NCBI GenBank assembly: GCA_002402275.1
Contig: DHFN01000118.1
Span: 1 to 25,851, forward strand
Length of the DNA stretch: 25,851 nt
Reading direction: 5' to 3'
DNA from: Anaerolineales bacterium UBA4823
GTDB lineage: Bacteria; Chloroflexota; Anaerolineae; Anaerolineales; UBA4823
Below the pieces are notes generated by a model. It worked only from the letters and a program-made list of their open reading frames with translations. It had not been told where the DNA came from and made no database searches. Position numbers and translations under genes: made by a program. Every line of letters starts with the position of its first letter. The first letter of the stretch is position 1. Positions 1 through 7,841 of this stretch are shown piece by piece.

Positions 1-3000
1 CCCATTGATGGATTTAGAAGTCAGGCAAACTGCTTCCAGGTAATTGAGGGTATATTGGGGATGGTCTGGTAAATATTCCAAAGCTTGCTGATAGCAATGT
101 TGCATCTGAATATAATCGTTTTGTTGATGATAAATTGTTGCTATAGTAGCCAAAACTCGAGCTGCTTCATTGTAATCAACAGGTGCTGAATTTTGGATTT
201 GGGCTAGACGAAATTTCCAACAGGTGATCGCAGTGTCATTATCCCCTAAAGCAGATAAATTGCAGGCGAGTTTCTCTAATTTATTAGGGTCAATCAAAGC
301 ATTCTCATTGATTAATCGCTTATTCACGAATTCTTCATAGGTTTGTAATGCTTTGAGTGATTGCCCATGTTGATAATATGAATCACCTAATAACAATTTT
401 AGATCGTCTCGATCTGGATCGGAGTTTAAAGCAATCTCAAGTGCTTTGATAGCCATTTCCTGTCTGGCATATAAATCTTCTCCAGGGGTTGTTGACAATT
501 GACTCAGAAAAATTGCATACCAGGCAAGTGTATCAACATCTTGGTTTGCGTTATCGAGGACAATATTCGCATATTTTATTGCTTCAGAATTAATATTCGT
601 TTCCGCGTAAGTCTGTGCTAGGAGTTTTAGAACCTCGATATTATTTTGATCACACTCTAAAAGAGTAGTCAGAGCAAGCTCATATTTTCCGGCTTGTAAC
701 GCAGCTCGGCTTAAACCCAGTTTCAATTTTTCGAGTTGGATAGGATCATTAACCTGTGGAAATCGAAATATGTGACTGTAAATCTGTAAAGCATCTTCCG
801 GGTTATTAATACGTAGAAGGTAATCTGCTAAAAGAGGGTATGCCTCAAAATAATTTGGATCGAGTTCGATGGCTCTATTTAAACTATTAATGGCTTCTCT
901 ATCGCTGCTTTCAGAGTTCTGATTCCAAAGACAACGCGCCAAATCCAGGTAAGCATCTGGGCGTTCGTCAAATGGTAAAACTTTATTCCGTAATAGATTT
1001 TGGGCAGCCAGCCACTCTCCTTTTAGTATTAATGTTTTAGCCAGCTGGTAAGAGATTTGTGAGTTCTCTGGATAATGTTCACTCTCAATTGCCAGCAAGT
1101 TATAGGCTTCCTCTAAATGCCCTAATTGGCGTAATGTTTGACCAAGGTATTCGACTAAAGCAGCCACAAGCTGATCATAGGTGATGGTTGAACTCCCATA
1201 ATCCAGTGAATAACGCAGCTGTATTTGAGTGATAAAATCCGGAATTTCGCGGATATGGTTAAAAATACTCGCCGGATCAAAGGTCAATGGGGGTGGGAAG
1301 TTCTTTTTTAAGATTTGTTCAGCAGATCTCAAGTGGGTTAATGCCAAACTCGGTTGATTTCCATCCGCATAAAATTTTCCTAAAGCTAATTGGATTTCCG
1401 CACTAGAGGGCAAAGTTTGATCTGCACCTTTGAGGACATCCAAAGATTTCTCTAGGTTGTCGTGAATATTAAGAAACCTGGCATAGGCGAGCCATGGATA
1501 AGGATGAGAAGGGTTGAGTTGGAGAGCTTGTTCGAACTTATTTATCCGTTGTTCAATCGGTAATTCGTCGCTAGCTTCTGCATATAACGCTAAAGCGATG
1601 CCATCGTCTGGTATTTGCTCAAGGAGCTGTTTGCAAATATTCTGCGCATAGGCTTTTGAGTTTGCGTGAAGTGCAACACTAGCAAGCTCATAATTCCATC
1701 CAGGAAGCTCTTGTTGGAGAGAGTTTTCATCTCCTATTCTTAAAGCTTCTTCAAAATGATGATTTATTTGGCAGCTTTGAAATGTAAACGATAAAAAGGA
1801 AAGGTTAGGTCGGGTAAGACATTGGCTATATTCTAAGATGTTATGGGCTATCTGATGTTTAGCCGATTTGTGGTTTAGATAAGCGGATAAAATCAGGATG
1901 GGTACGTTATTCTGTTGATACTTTAATAATATTGCTACACATTCCTCGGCAGCATGATATAGATGAAATTGAATAAACAAAGCAGTGGTTTGAGCTAAAA
2001 GATAATAAAAAATATCTTTTTCAGAAGTTTTCTCTTCTACTTTAACGGAATACGACCATAGTTCCTCGATGACTTCATTGACCAGTGACAGAATTTGCTC
2101 GTTATGGAGAGCTGTTGGATCAAATTCGTCATTTGAAGGGAAAAGTTCAAGGAGATGGATCAATGCACTAGGGTGCTCTTGGAAATGACTGACGACGTTT
2201 TCCCTTTTGGTTAAAAACTCTTTATATTTTAAAAACCATAATGTGATTAAATAGCTGCTGGCTAATATGGGATCAGCAGGGATTAATCGGGATGAATTTT
2301 CAAGGTAGGATAAACTCTCCTCGATCTGCCCTCTCCTGGTTGATAAAATTGCTAGTTCGGCAAAATACTGCGCCTGAGTATCAATAAGTTCATCTATTTT
2401 CTGCTTGAGTAGTTTTTGAAGAGTTAATTGTTGTTCCTCTACATGTAAATCCAAAGCAGACGGGAAAATCGGTTGCTGAGAAGGTGTCTTCAATACTAAA
2501 TCATCGCTATCATAGAGTGGTTGAATAACAAAGTTATTGGCTAGCTCTGGGTCTTGAGAATTTAATTGACGGATGAAAGCCTTCTGTTGATCGGGGTTTA
2601 ATGATTGTAACAAGATGCGAATTAATTCAACCTTGCTGGCGGTTGGCTGCGGGTTGGCTAGCAGAATGTCAGTGATCAGGTTATATTTTTTGGATCGCAG
2701 TATACTAGAAGGAGATTCATCTGTTTTACCAGAAATCAATGCAATTAAAAAATCAATCTGATCTGGAATCATTCCAAATAAGCAGACTAAACCACTAGGG
2801 ACGATTTGATTGAGTGATTCGGAACAACCGTCCCAAGAGCCTGAACGAATGCGCTCGTCGCGTAGCTTCAATGCGCAAAGCCCAGCTTCTGAAAGAGAGT
2901 TCACATTGGTATAGGATGCTGTCTCGAGAAGACCCTCAAATTCGGGAGCGGAGGGAATAAGGGGCAATGTTCGTAACTCTTCTATTGTAAAGGGGTAAGA

Positions 3001-3213
3001 AAGAGATTTCAGAGCTAAGCTTGCCGGGGTACAGTCCTCAGGAAATTGGATAACCTCCTGTAGGTTAAGACCATTGAAAGATTGCTCCGATGTAAGGAGA
3101 GCTTGCCAGACCAATTTATCTTTCCGAAGAGCAGGAATTGTCCAATTCCAGGTTTCAATAGGGAGGATTTGTTTAAGTAGAGGAACGATACTATATGGAT
3201 TTAATTCTGTCAT
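1..3213 (-). CDS. Large tetratricopeptide-repeat protein (3' end outside window)
   Basis: An uninterrupted minus-strand frame of 1,071 codons runs from ATG at 3211-3213 to the window edge; I checked every codon and found no stop. The start is supported by GGTGA five bases upstream. The first ~270 residues (MTELNPYSIVPLLK onward) match no domain I recognise. From about residue 290 the chain is helical, and from about residue 450 to the edge it is made of TPR units. The clearest unit is around residues 770-795 (REAINSLNRAIELDPNYFEA). There is no signal peptide or membrane segment, so it is probably a cytosolic scaffold. It starts five bases after the stop of the upstream two-helix membrane protein and closes a series that also contains an FtsZ, so a role at the membrane or in division is possible but is only inferred from context. 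Confidence 0.85.
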   Translation of the reverse strand, partial: MTELNPYSIVPLLKQILPIETWNWTIPALRKDKLVWQALLTSEQSFNGLNLQEVIQFPEDCTPASLALKSLSYPFTIEELRTLPLIPSAPEFEGLLETASYTNVNSLSEAGLCALKLRDERIRSGSWDGCSESLNQIVPSGLVCLFGMIPDQIDFLIALISGKTDESPSSILRSKKYNLITDILLANPQPTASKVELIRILLQSLNPDQQKAFIRQLNSQDPELANNFVIQPLYDSDDLVLKTPSQQPIFPSALDLHVEEQQLTLQKLLKQKIDELIDTQAQYFAELAILSTRRGQIEESLSYLENSSRLIPADPILASSYLITLWFLKYKEFLTKRENVVSHFQEHPSALIHLLELFPSNDEFDPTALHNEQILSLVNEVIEELWSYSVKVEEKTSEKDIFYYLLAQTTALFIQFHLYHAAEECVAILLKYQQNNVPILILSAYLNHKSAKHQIAHNILEYSQCLTRPNLSFLSFTFQSCQINHHFEEALRIGDENSLQQELPGWNYELASVALHANSKAYAQNICKQLLEQIPDDGIALALYAEASDELPIEQRINKFEQALQLNPSHPYPWLAYARFLNIHDNLEKSLDVLKGADQTLPSSAEIQLALGKFYADGNQPSLALTHLRSAEQILKKNFPPPLTFDPASIFNHIREIPDFITQIQLRYSLDYGSSTITYDQLVAALVEYLGQTLRQLGHLEEAYNLLAIESEHYPENSQISYQLAKTLILKGEWLAAQNLLRNKVLPFDERPDAYLDLARCLWNQNSESSDREAINSLNRAIELDPNYFEAYPLLADYLLRINNPEDALQIYSHIFRFPQVNDPIQLEKLKLGLSRAALQAGKYELALTTLLECDQNNIEVLKLLAQTYAETNINSEAIKYANIVLDNANQDVDTLAWYAIFLSQLSTTPGEDLYARQEMAIKALEIALNSDPDRDDLKLLLGDSYYQHGQSLKALQTYEEFVNKRLINENALIDPNKLEKLACNLSALGDNDTAITCWKFRLAQIQNSAPVDYNEAARVLATIATIYHQQNDYIQMQHCYQQALEYLPDHPQYTLNYLEAVCLTSKSING

Positions 3214-3218
3214 AAGTT

Positions 3219-3545
3219 TCACCGAAAGAGTTGGAACGCCATAACAGCTGCAATACTATTAAGGATAGCCCCGAGGATGATTAAAGTAACTCCTACTCCA
3301 GCAGTACTTCGGATGAGTTCATTGAGGGAGTTGAGTAAAGTAGATGCCTGACCGATTAAACCGCTGATTTCCTCAGTAATCCCTTTTTGGAGCAAGCGAT
3401 TGGTTTGTGTAGCGATTGCCTGGATTTCTTTACTGGTTGTTCGGGTGATCAAGATGATGATGCCAGCAATCATTGAAATGGTGCCCAAAACAAAAAAAGA
3501 CATCGTGATGATTAAAAAAATATTTTCAGGGGTGAAATTATTCAT
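3219..3545 (-). CDS. Small membrane protein with two transmembrane helices
   Basis: A protein of 108 residues. Helix one is at about residues 9-33 (IFLIITMSFFVLGTISMIAG) and helix two at about 82-105 (GVGVTLIILGAILNSIAAV). The ~45 residues between them are polar and amphipathic (KEIQAIATQTNRLLQKG), probably a helical hairpin or coiled coil. AAGGAG lies seven bases upstream of the ATG. The start codon overlaps the stop of an open frame that continues from the upstream gene (ATGA overlap), and the TPR gene follows after five bases, so translation of these genes is probably coupled. I do not recognise the family. A membrane anchor for the large TPR protein is a guess from adjacency. Confidence 0.75.
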   Translation of the reverse strand: MNNFTPENIFLIITMSFFVLGTISMIAGIIILITRTTSKEIQAIATQTNRLLQKGITEEISGLIGQASTLLNSLNELIRSTAGVGVTLIILGAILNSIAAVMAFQLFR

Positions 3546-3718
3546 TCAGAAACTCCTTGAAAATTTCTCTGGAACAGGTTATTCGGAATAGATGCAAGAA
3601 GTATGCCGAAAGGTTGATATGGCAATCCCATCCAGTTCATCCAGCTAAGGAATCGATGGGAATGAGTTACATGATTTGTTTGGATCCAGCAAATTGATTT
3701 ATATTCCGGCCTGGACAA

Positions 3719-4462
3719 TTAATGTGTCAAAGTAGGAAAATCGCAAGTGAGGGAAGGTATCGGTGATGTTAATATATCCTTTTGAAAATAAAGAGAAGAA
3801 TTACCATCGGAATAGGAGTGATATTTTACTAATTCTTCAAAATTACTTAAGGGTAAACTTTTATTGGTTATATTTTGACAGATTTTATTCATTAATTGGT
3901 TAAGTGTTGGGTTGGTTAATTGATAGAAAGCACTTAATTGGTTAAGAAAAATTTGATCCGTAACGAGATAATGGTGCCATAAAATGGCGTGACTATTTAA
4001 CAATGCCAGGAACTTCTCATTGAGCTGATGATTTTCATTCAATTCAAAAGTACGATTTAATTCATCCGAAAACGAATCGACAACTGCAGGATTAAGTTGG
4101 GGATCAAAGAGGGGAAGAAATGTCCAGTGGTCTTGATCTGTTTGAATAATCCAAATCCATACGCTCTTTAAGTTCGGATTATCTAAGGATAAATCATCTA
4201 CAAGAATTAGCAGAAAATTGGTTTGTAACTCGGAATCAGCAGGAAGTTTGTTTTCTTGGGCGGAGGTAACTTCAGGTAGGATTGGAATAGGATAAGAGTT
4301 CTTTTCTTTAGGTTTTTTTGACGCCAGCTCATGGATTGTAGGATAAGGTGTATTGTTGATTCGTCCATGAGCATAAGAAGAGATGGAGCTGCCTAATATA
4401 ATTCCTATTCCCATAAAAGCGAGATAGAGGAAAGCTGCAAAAAGCCAGTGATTCAAGCGCAT
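3719..4462 (-). CDS. Membrane-anchored extracytoplasmic protein, possibly a degenerate LCP-like domain
   Basis: A protein of 247 residues with one N-terminal transmembrane segment at about residues 6-29 (LFAAFLYLAFMGIGIILGSS), then a proline-rich linker and a globular domain from about residue 80. The segment NFLLILVDDLSLDNPNLKSV followed by a hydrophobic strand resembles the start of LytR-CpsA-Psr domains (NILLLGVDxR...TDTMMLV). However, the arginines expected to bind the polyprenyl-phosphate are not evident and the domain is shorter than usual. AGGAG lies ten bases upstream of the ATG, and the small membrane-protein gene ends 13 bases before. The LCP assignment is tentative. What is certain is an anchored protein with its bulk outside the cytoplasm. 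Confidence 0.7.
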   Translation of the reverse strand: MRLNHWLFAAFLYLAFMGIGIILGSSISSYAHGRINNTPYPTIHELASKKPKEKNSYPIPILPEVTSAQENKLPADSELQTNFLLILVDDLSLDNPNLKSVWIWIIQTDQDHWTFLPLFDPQLNPAVVDSFSDELNRTFELNENHQLNEKFLALLNSHAILWHHYLVTDQIFLNQLSAFYQLTNPTLNQLMNKICQNITNKSLPLSNFEELVKYHSYSDGNSSLYFQKDILTSPIPSLTCDFPTLTH

Positions 4463-4475
4463 GTTAGCTGGTCTC

Positions 4476-4622
4476 CTAAAAATTGACTAGAAAACCAATT
4501 ATTAAACCACTGACGATACCAGCAATTGCCAATATAAGGAATAATAATAAAGGATTTAATGTTGATTCATTTCTGGTGAATCGAGGATAGGAGTTTTCTT
4601 CAAATCTGGAACATTGACTCAT
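4476..4622 (-). CDS. Small single-pass membrane protein
   Basis: A C-terminal hydrophobic helix (LLLFLILAIAGIVSGLIIGF) ends two or three residues before the stop, preceded by a short polar segment; such tails often insert post-translationally. The start is uncertain. The frame stays open upstream to 4844, but that part overlaps the preceding 77-residue gene by more than 130 bases. ATG at 4620-4622 (48 residues) has GGAGG fifteen bases upstream, which is long spacing. ATG at 4746-4748 (90 residues) would overlap the upstream gene by 41 bases and has no ribosome-binding site. I prefer the short form. The family is unknown. Confidence 0.5.
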   Translation of the reverse strand: MSQCSRFEENSYPRFTRNESTLNPLLLFLILAIAGIVSGLIIGFLVNF

Positions 4623-4707
4623 GATGCGGATGATCAACCTCCAAAATAGAATTTCCAATTTTGACCAGAAAGCATCTTCATTCTTTTTAGGAGAGCAACT
4701 ATTCGAC

Positions 4708-4941
4708 TTAACGCGAAGAGGAGATCCGTAAAATTTTTCCCTGATCATTGACAGTGGCACGAACATATTTGGTGATCGTTTTTTGGTTTGAACTAATTGC
4801 ACTGGTTTTAAAGACCACTGAATATTTTCTTTCATTCGTTCCATTGCTTTCCAATTCTCGAACTTGGGGTGTAATTCCCCTCAAATCGGGGTATTTTTGA
4901 TAAACCTGTTTTATAACTTGAGAGAGGATTTTGTTATCCAT
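4708..4941 (-). CDS. Small protein of unknown function downstream of ftsZ
   Basis: A protein of 77 residues starting MDNKILSQVIKQVYQKYPD. Its ATG overlaps the end of ftsZ by eight bases (ATGGATAA), so the two are probably translationally coupled. The frame extends 16 codons further upstream, but that part lies wholly within the FtsZ C-terminus and would add an implausible MCRHFYADAN leader. The sequence predicts one N-terminal helix and then three or four beta strands (KYSVVFKTSAI, KYVRATVNDQGKI). It has no signal or membrane segment. The fold resembles small alpha/beta domains of PepSY size, but I cannot assign a family. Confidence 0.65.
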   Translation of the reverse strand: MDNKILSQVIKQVYQKYPDLRGITPQVRELESNGTNERKYSVVFKTSAISSNQKTITKYVRATVNDQGKILRISSSR

Positions 4942-6145
4942 AACCAACCCTACTGGACTGTTGGCGTCTGCGTAAAAATGCCGGCACATCCAAATTAGAT
5001 AAATCTGTTGGGGCTATTTCTATTTCATTGAGGAATCGTGAGGGTGTTGAAGAAGCCCGGGGTGGGGTGGTTTGTTCATGTAAGTTTGGCAGCGGTTCAG
5101 GATTCTTCAATGGTTGGGCATGCAGAGACAAAGCTTCCTCCAATGTGGGTGCCCCAATTCCGGTGATTACTAAAATGGCTTGGACTCGGTTATGCATCCG
5201 TTCATCTTCGATTACACCAAGGATAATTTCCGCATCTGGATTTGATTGATCTTGAAGAGTTTTAATGGCTTGATCCACTTCAAAAAGAGTAAGGTCTTTA
5301 CCACCAGTGAAATTGACGATCATTCCACTCGCATGCTCCAGGGAAACAGATTCAAGGAGGGGGTGATGGAGGGCTTGATCTATGGCATCGGAAGCTTTAT
5401 TTGAACCACTTCCTTGCCCAATAGACATAAATGCACCCTTACCCATTAACATCATTCGTCGGATATGGGCAAAATCTACGTTGATTAAACCGGTTTCGGT
5501 CACTAACTCAGTAATCCCTTGGATCGCCTGCCTTAGCACATCATCTGCCATGTGGAATGCAATGGTGAGAGGTTGCCCTTTAGGAACTACATATAAGAGC
5601 CGATCGTTGGGGATCGTGATTACGGTATGGGTATTTTGCCGTAAAGAAGCCAGGCACGCAGAGGCATTCTTTTGGCGGAGACCCATTTCAAAGGAAAATG
5701 GCATTGTAACCACAGCAATAGTTACAATGCCCATACCTTTTGAAATTTCCGCAGCCACTGGAATCGCACCGCTTCCCGTACCTCCACCCATTCCAGCAGT
5801 GAGGAAAACCATATCTGCGCCGCTCAACGCATTGGCGATCGCATGGGAACTTTCCTTTGCAGCTTCCCGTCCGATGGATGGATCACCTCCCGCGCCTAAA
5901 CCACGGGTGACTGTTGGTCCGAGTTGAATTTTGGTTGGAGCAGGATTATTCTTCAGGGCTTGGAAATCGGTATTGGCAGCAATGAACTCAACTCCCCGCA
6001 CACCAAATTCCATCATTCGGCTGATCGCATTCCCACCACCGCCTCCTAATCCCACAACCTTAATGACGGGCTTATATGGAACTAAGGGAGAGACAGTAGT
6101 TTGGGTTTGAATTTTATCCTGATTGTAGGGAAAGTTTCTGTCCAT
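4934..6145 (-). CDS. ftsZ: FtsZ tubulin-like GTPase with altered T7 loop
   Basis: A protein of 403 residues, the usual FtsZ length. It has the N-terminal nucleotide-binding glycines (GLGGGGGNA, residues 32-40), ANTD (57-60), the tubulin signature loop GGGTGSG (120-126), a C-terminal GTPase-activating domain, a variable linker (about 345-380) and a C-terminal peptide LDVPAFLRRR (385-394) of the type that binds FtsA or SepF. GAGGAG lies five bases upstream of the ATG. The T7 loop reads NVDFAHI (222-228) where FtsZ normally has NxDFADV, so the second acidic residue (E. coli D212) is histidine. That residue is important for GTP hydrolysis in the polymer. The gene is not beside ftsA, ftsQ or mur genes. 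It may be a second, specialised FtsZ paralogue. Confidence 0.95.
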   Translation of the reverse strand: MDRNFPYNQDKIQTQTTVSPLVPYKPVIKVVGLGGGGGNAISRMMEFGVRGVEFIAANTDFQALKNNPAPTKIQLGPTVTRGLGAGGDPSIGREAAKESSHAIANALSGADMVFLTAGMGGGTGSGAIPVAAEISKGMGIVTIAVVTMPFSFEMGLRQKNASACLASLRQNTHTVITIPNDRLLYVVPKGQPLTIAFHMADDVLRQAIQGITELVTETGLINVDFAHIRRMMLMGKGAFMSIGQGSGSNKASDAIDQALHHPLLESVSLEHASGMIVNFTGGKDLTLFEVDQAIKTLQDQSNPDAEIILGVIEDERMHNRVQAILVITGIGAPTLEEALSLHAQPLKNPEPLPNLHEQTTPPRASSTPSRFLNEIEIAPTDLSNLDVPAFLRRRQQSSRVGYG

Positions 6146-6199
6146 AGGTTCTCCTCAAGAAATGGGTAATGATACCGTTACAATATTCATGCCAGAATG

Positions 6200-7462
6200 T
6201 TACAACCATTCAATCTCACTGGGTTGTTTATTCAAACGCTCCAATTCTTCTGTAGAAAAAGCATTTAAGTGGCTGATTAGAGCAACATGCTCAGCCTGGA
6301 GGGCTTCATCTACCGAAAAGACTATTTTCGGTTGCTTTTGTAATAAATACGGTTGAATTTGGGCAAGCTCAGCATTCAATTGAGCTTCAGGCAGGGGAGG
6401 AATAAGTAAAACAAGTTGATGATGTCCATTAGCTGATCCCAAAGAGGTATAACCATAGCGAGATGAACCCATCCAGGCTTTGACCTGCAAACTAAAAGGT
6501 TTGGGATTACGGTAGCTATCGTACCAGGCTAGGTAGTTTGTATCCGAAAAGATTTGTTCTACGAGTTGAGAAAACACAAAACATATTGTATTGTCGGAAA
6601 ACGAAATAATTTCATTACCGTTTGCAAATGGAGAAGGGAACGAATTAATGTGTAAAAGACTTTTAATAATCTTAAGGCGCCGCTCATCCAATTGGGAGAG
6701 CTCGGCTAATTGGTTTAGATTTACGGTTTGATCGCCTTCAAATAATACCATTGGTAATGGATGCCCTAGAACCTCTTTAGCAATCGCTGAGTACCAGTCA
6801 TCAATGTGCAGCCCTTTTTGATCTTGGGAGTGTCCTGGCAGAGAAAAAGGTCGGGCTTCTGGGAAACGTTGTGGCCCACCGGCTCCCCAATTCAGCGGTC
6901 GTGACAGGTCAAAGACATGAGCGTAGGCGCTGATTAGAAGTTGATCGAGAACACATTTTTCACACCTTCGGACCAGGCTTTGAAGAGCTAATTTGATAAA
7001 GGCGGTATCCCAATATTCATCAGCTACCACAAGCGGGGGAAAGATTGGTTGAATTCCATTGGCGATAGCAAGCTTTGCATAGGGAAGAAAGAGATCAATA
7101 AATCGTTCAACAATGTCACCATGCAGCCATTCTTTTTCAGACCAAAAACCTTGTGAATTGGGCTGATCAAAGAAAACCATGTAATGGATGCCGATTTTTT
7201 GATAATAAGTGAGAATTAATTGAAATTCATGGGGAGGCTTTTGCAAGGAATAAGGAAAATTGAATCGAATGATCGGGGTAATATTCAGTTTAAGTAATTC
7301 AGCAAGAAATGGTTCAGGGATTGCAATTAAGTTTGTGCTGTCCAATGCCAACCAAGATACACCTAACTCCTTGAGCTGATTTAGCCAATACTCAGCTTCG
7401 TGTTGATGATAATGAAGATTATCGGAAAAATATTGAAGACCTAATTTAGAATTCTCGCTCAT
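6200..7462 (-). CDS. Predicted TIM-barrel, glycoside-hydrolase-like protein of unknown function
   Basis: A protein of 420 residues with no signal peptide or membrane segment. The N-terminal half has the alternation of a beta/alpha barrel: GVSWLALDSTNLIAIP, then ITPIIRFNFPYS, HYMVFFDQPN, QPIFPPLVVADEYWD and QLLISAYAHVFDLSRPLNW. This resembles glycosidase-type barrels that read out position-dependent strands, but I cannot point to a certain pair of catalytic acids. A second part from about residue 240 (LPMVLFEGDQTVN) and the C-terminal ~100 residues are not recognisable. It starts with ATG (7460-7462), with GTGA nine bases upstream. It is the first gene of the minus-strand series and ends 54 bases before ftsZ. 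A role on cell-wall sugar is possible but unproven. Confidence 0.7.
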   Translation of the reverse strand: MSENSKLGLQYFSDNLHYHQHEAEYWLNQLKELGVSWLALDSTNLIAIPEPFLAELLKLNITPIIRFNFPYSLQKPPHEFQLILTYYQKIGIHYMVFFDQPNSQGFWSEKEWLHGDIVERFIDLFLPYAKLAIANGIQPIFPPLVVADEYWDTAFIKLALQSLVRRCEKCVLDQLLISAYAHVFDLSRPLNWGAGGPQRFPEARPFSLPGHSQDQKGLHIDDWYSAIAKEVLGHPLPMVLFEGDQTVNLNQLAELSQLDERRLKIIKSLLHINSFPSPFANGNEIISFSDNTICFVFSQLVEQIFSDTNYLAWYDSYRNPKPFSLQVKAWMGSSRYGYTSLGSANGHHQLVLLIPPLPEAQLNAELAQIQPYLLQKQPKIVFSVDEALQAEHVALISHLNAFSTEELERLNKQPSEIEWL

Positions 7463-7562
7463 GAGAATAATTCACTTTACAGGATTTGTTAGCTTATAGA
7501 GATATATGCAAGAAATATACCAAAAAGCTTATCTATCTCAATTTAGATGATGTTATAATTTA

Positions 7563-7620
7563 TATAGAATATTTTGATCTGTATAATATATTGATTGCTT
7601 AATTACAAAAATATTCTATA
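7563..7620. repeat. 13-bp perfect inverted repeat, possible operator
   Basis: TATAGAATATTTT at 7563-7575 is the exact reverse complement of AAAATATTCTATA at 7608-7620, with 32 bases between. The right arm contains the first four bases of the plus-strand -10 element TATAAT (7617-7622). The left arm puts a TATATA in the equivalent position for the minus strand. The arrangement suits a regulator that binds both arms, but the arms consist almost only of A and T, so chance is not excluded. Confidence 0.4.
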
Positions 7621-7622
7621 AT
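7595..7622 (+). promoter_or_regulatory. Putative sigma-70-type promoter
   Basis: TTGCTT (7595-7600), a 16-base spacer, then TATAAT (7617-7622). It points at the small ORF (7668) and the lipoprotein gene (7842). The perfect -10 element is the main support; the surrounding AT-richness lowers its weight. Confidence 0.45.
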
Positions 7623-7667
7623 AATTGTTTTCAACCAGCTACCTGACACCTTGTTTGAGGGATCTAT

Positions 7668-7814
7668 ATGGATAGAGCAAAGCATAGACTCGGTTTGGAA
7701 AGTAGCGCAGTTAAATTGAACTTCTTTGAAAATTTAATAAGGTTTAGAGAAAGGAAGAAGTTCAAACGTTCCAACCTGATACTTGGTTGGGTATACATTA
7801 TCCCACTCAATTAG
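7668..7814 (+). CDS. Possible small ORF upstream of the lipoprotein gene
   Basis: ATG at 7668-7670 opens 48 codons ending in TAG at 7812-7814. GAGGG lies six bases before the ATG, and the promoter-like sequence at 7595-7622 lies just upstream. The product starts MDRAKHRLGLESSAVKLNFF and is very basic in its middle (RFRERKKFKR). I do not recognise it. It ends 28 bases before the lipoprotein start, so it could be a leader peptide or small protein. Its DNA also contains an 11-bp inverted repeat, so the segment could instead be a structured leader RNA. Confidence 0.25.
   Translation: MDRAKHRLGLESSAVKLNFFENLIRFRERKKFKRSNLILGWVYIIPLN
7716..7765 (+). repeat. 11-bp inverted repeat in leader region
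   Basis: TTGAACTTCTT (7716-7726) pairs exactly with AAGAAGTTCAA (7755-7765) across a 28-base loop. A second small hairpin follows at 7771-7790, made of CCAACC, an eight-base loop and GGTTGG. Neither is followed by a T run, so they are not intrinsic terminators. They could structure the leader of the lipoprotein transcript. Confidence 0.35.
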
Positions 7815-7841
7815 ATTTGAAAATAAACCTTCACTAATCAC

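Larger units (their letters stand above)
7463..7841. other. AT-rich divergent intergenic region
   Basis: This spacer of 379 bases separates the minus-strand series from the plus-strand lipoprotein gene. It is markedly richer in A and T than its neighbours between 7495 and 7630. It holds a promoter-like sequence (7595-7622), a 13-bp inverted repeat (7563-7575 with 7608-7620), an 11-bp inverted repeat (7716-7726 with 7755-7765), a small hairpin (7771-7790) and one possible 48-codon ORF (7668-7814). Confidence 0.8.

Noticed and set aside
4623..4844. The N-terminal extension of the small membrane protein (MERMKENIQW onward)
   Set aside because: It overlaps most of the preceding 77-residue gene in another frame and has no ribosome-binding site; the shorter start is more economical.
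5382..5927. A 181-codon plus-strand ORF opposite ftsZ
   Set aside because: It is an antisense shadow of a clear FtsZ gene, with atypical composition and no ribosome-binding site.
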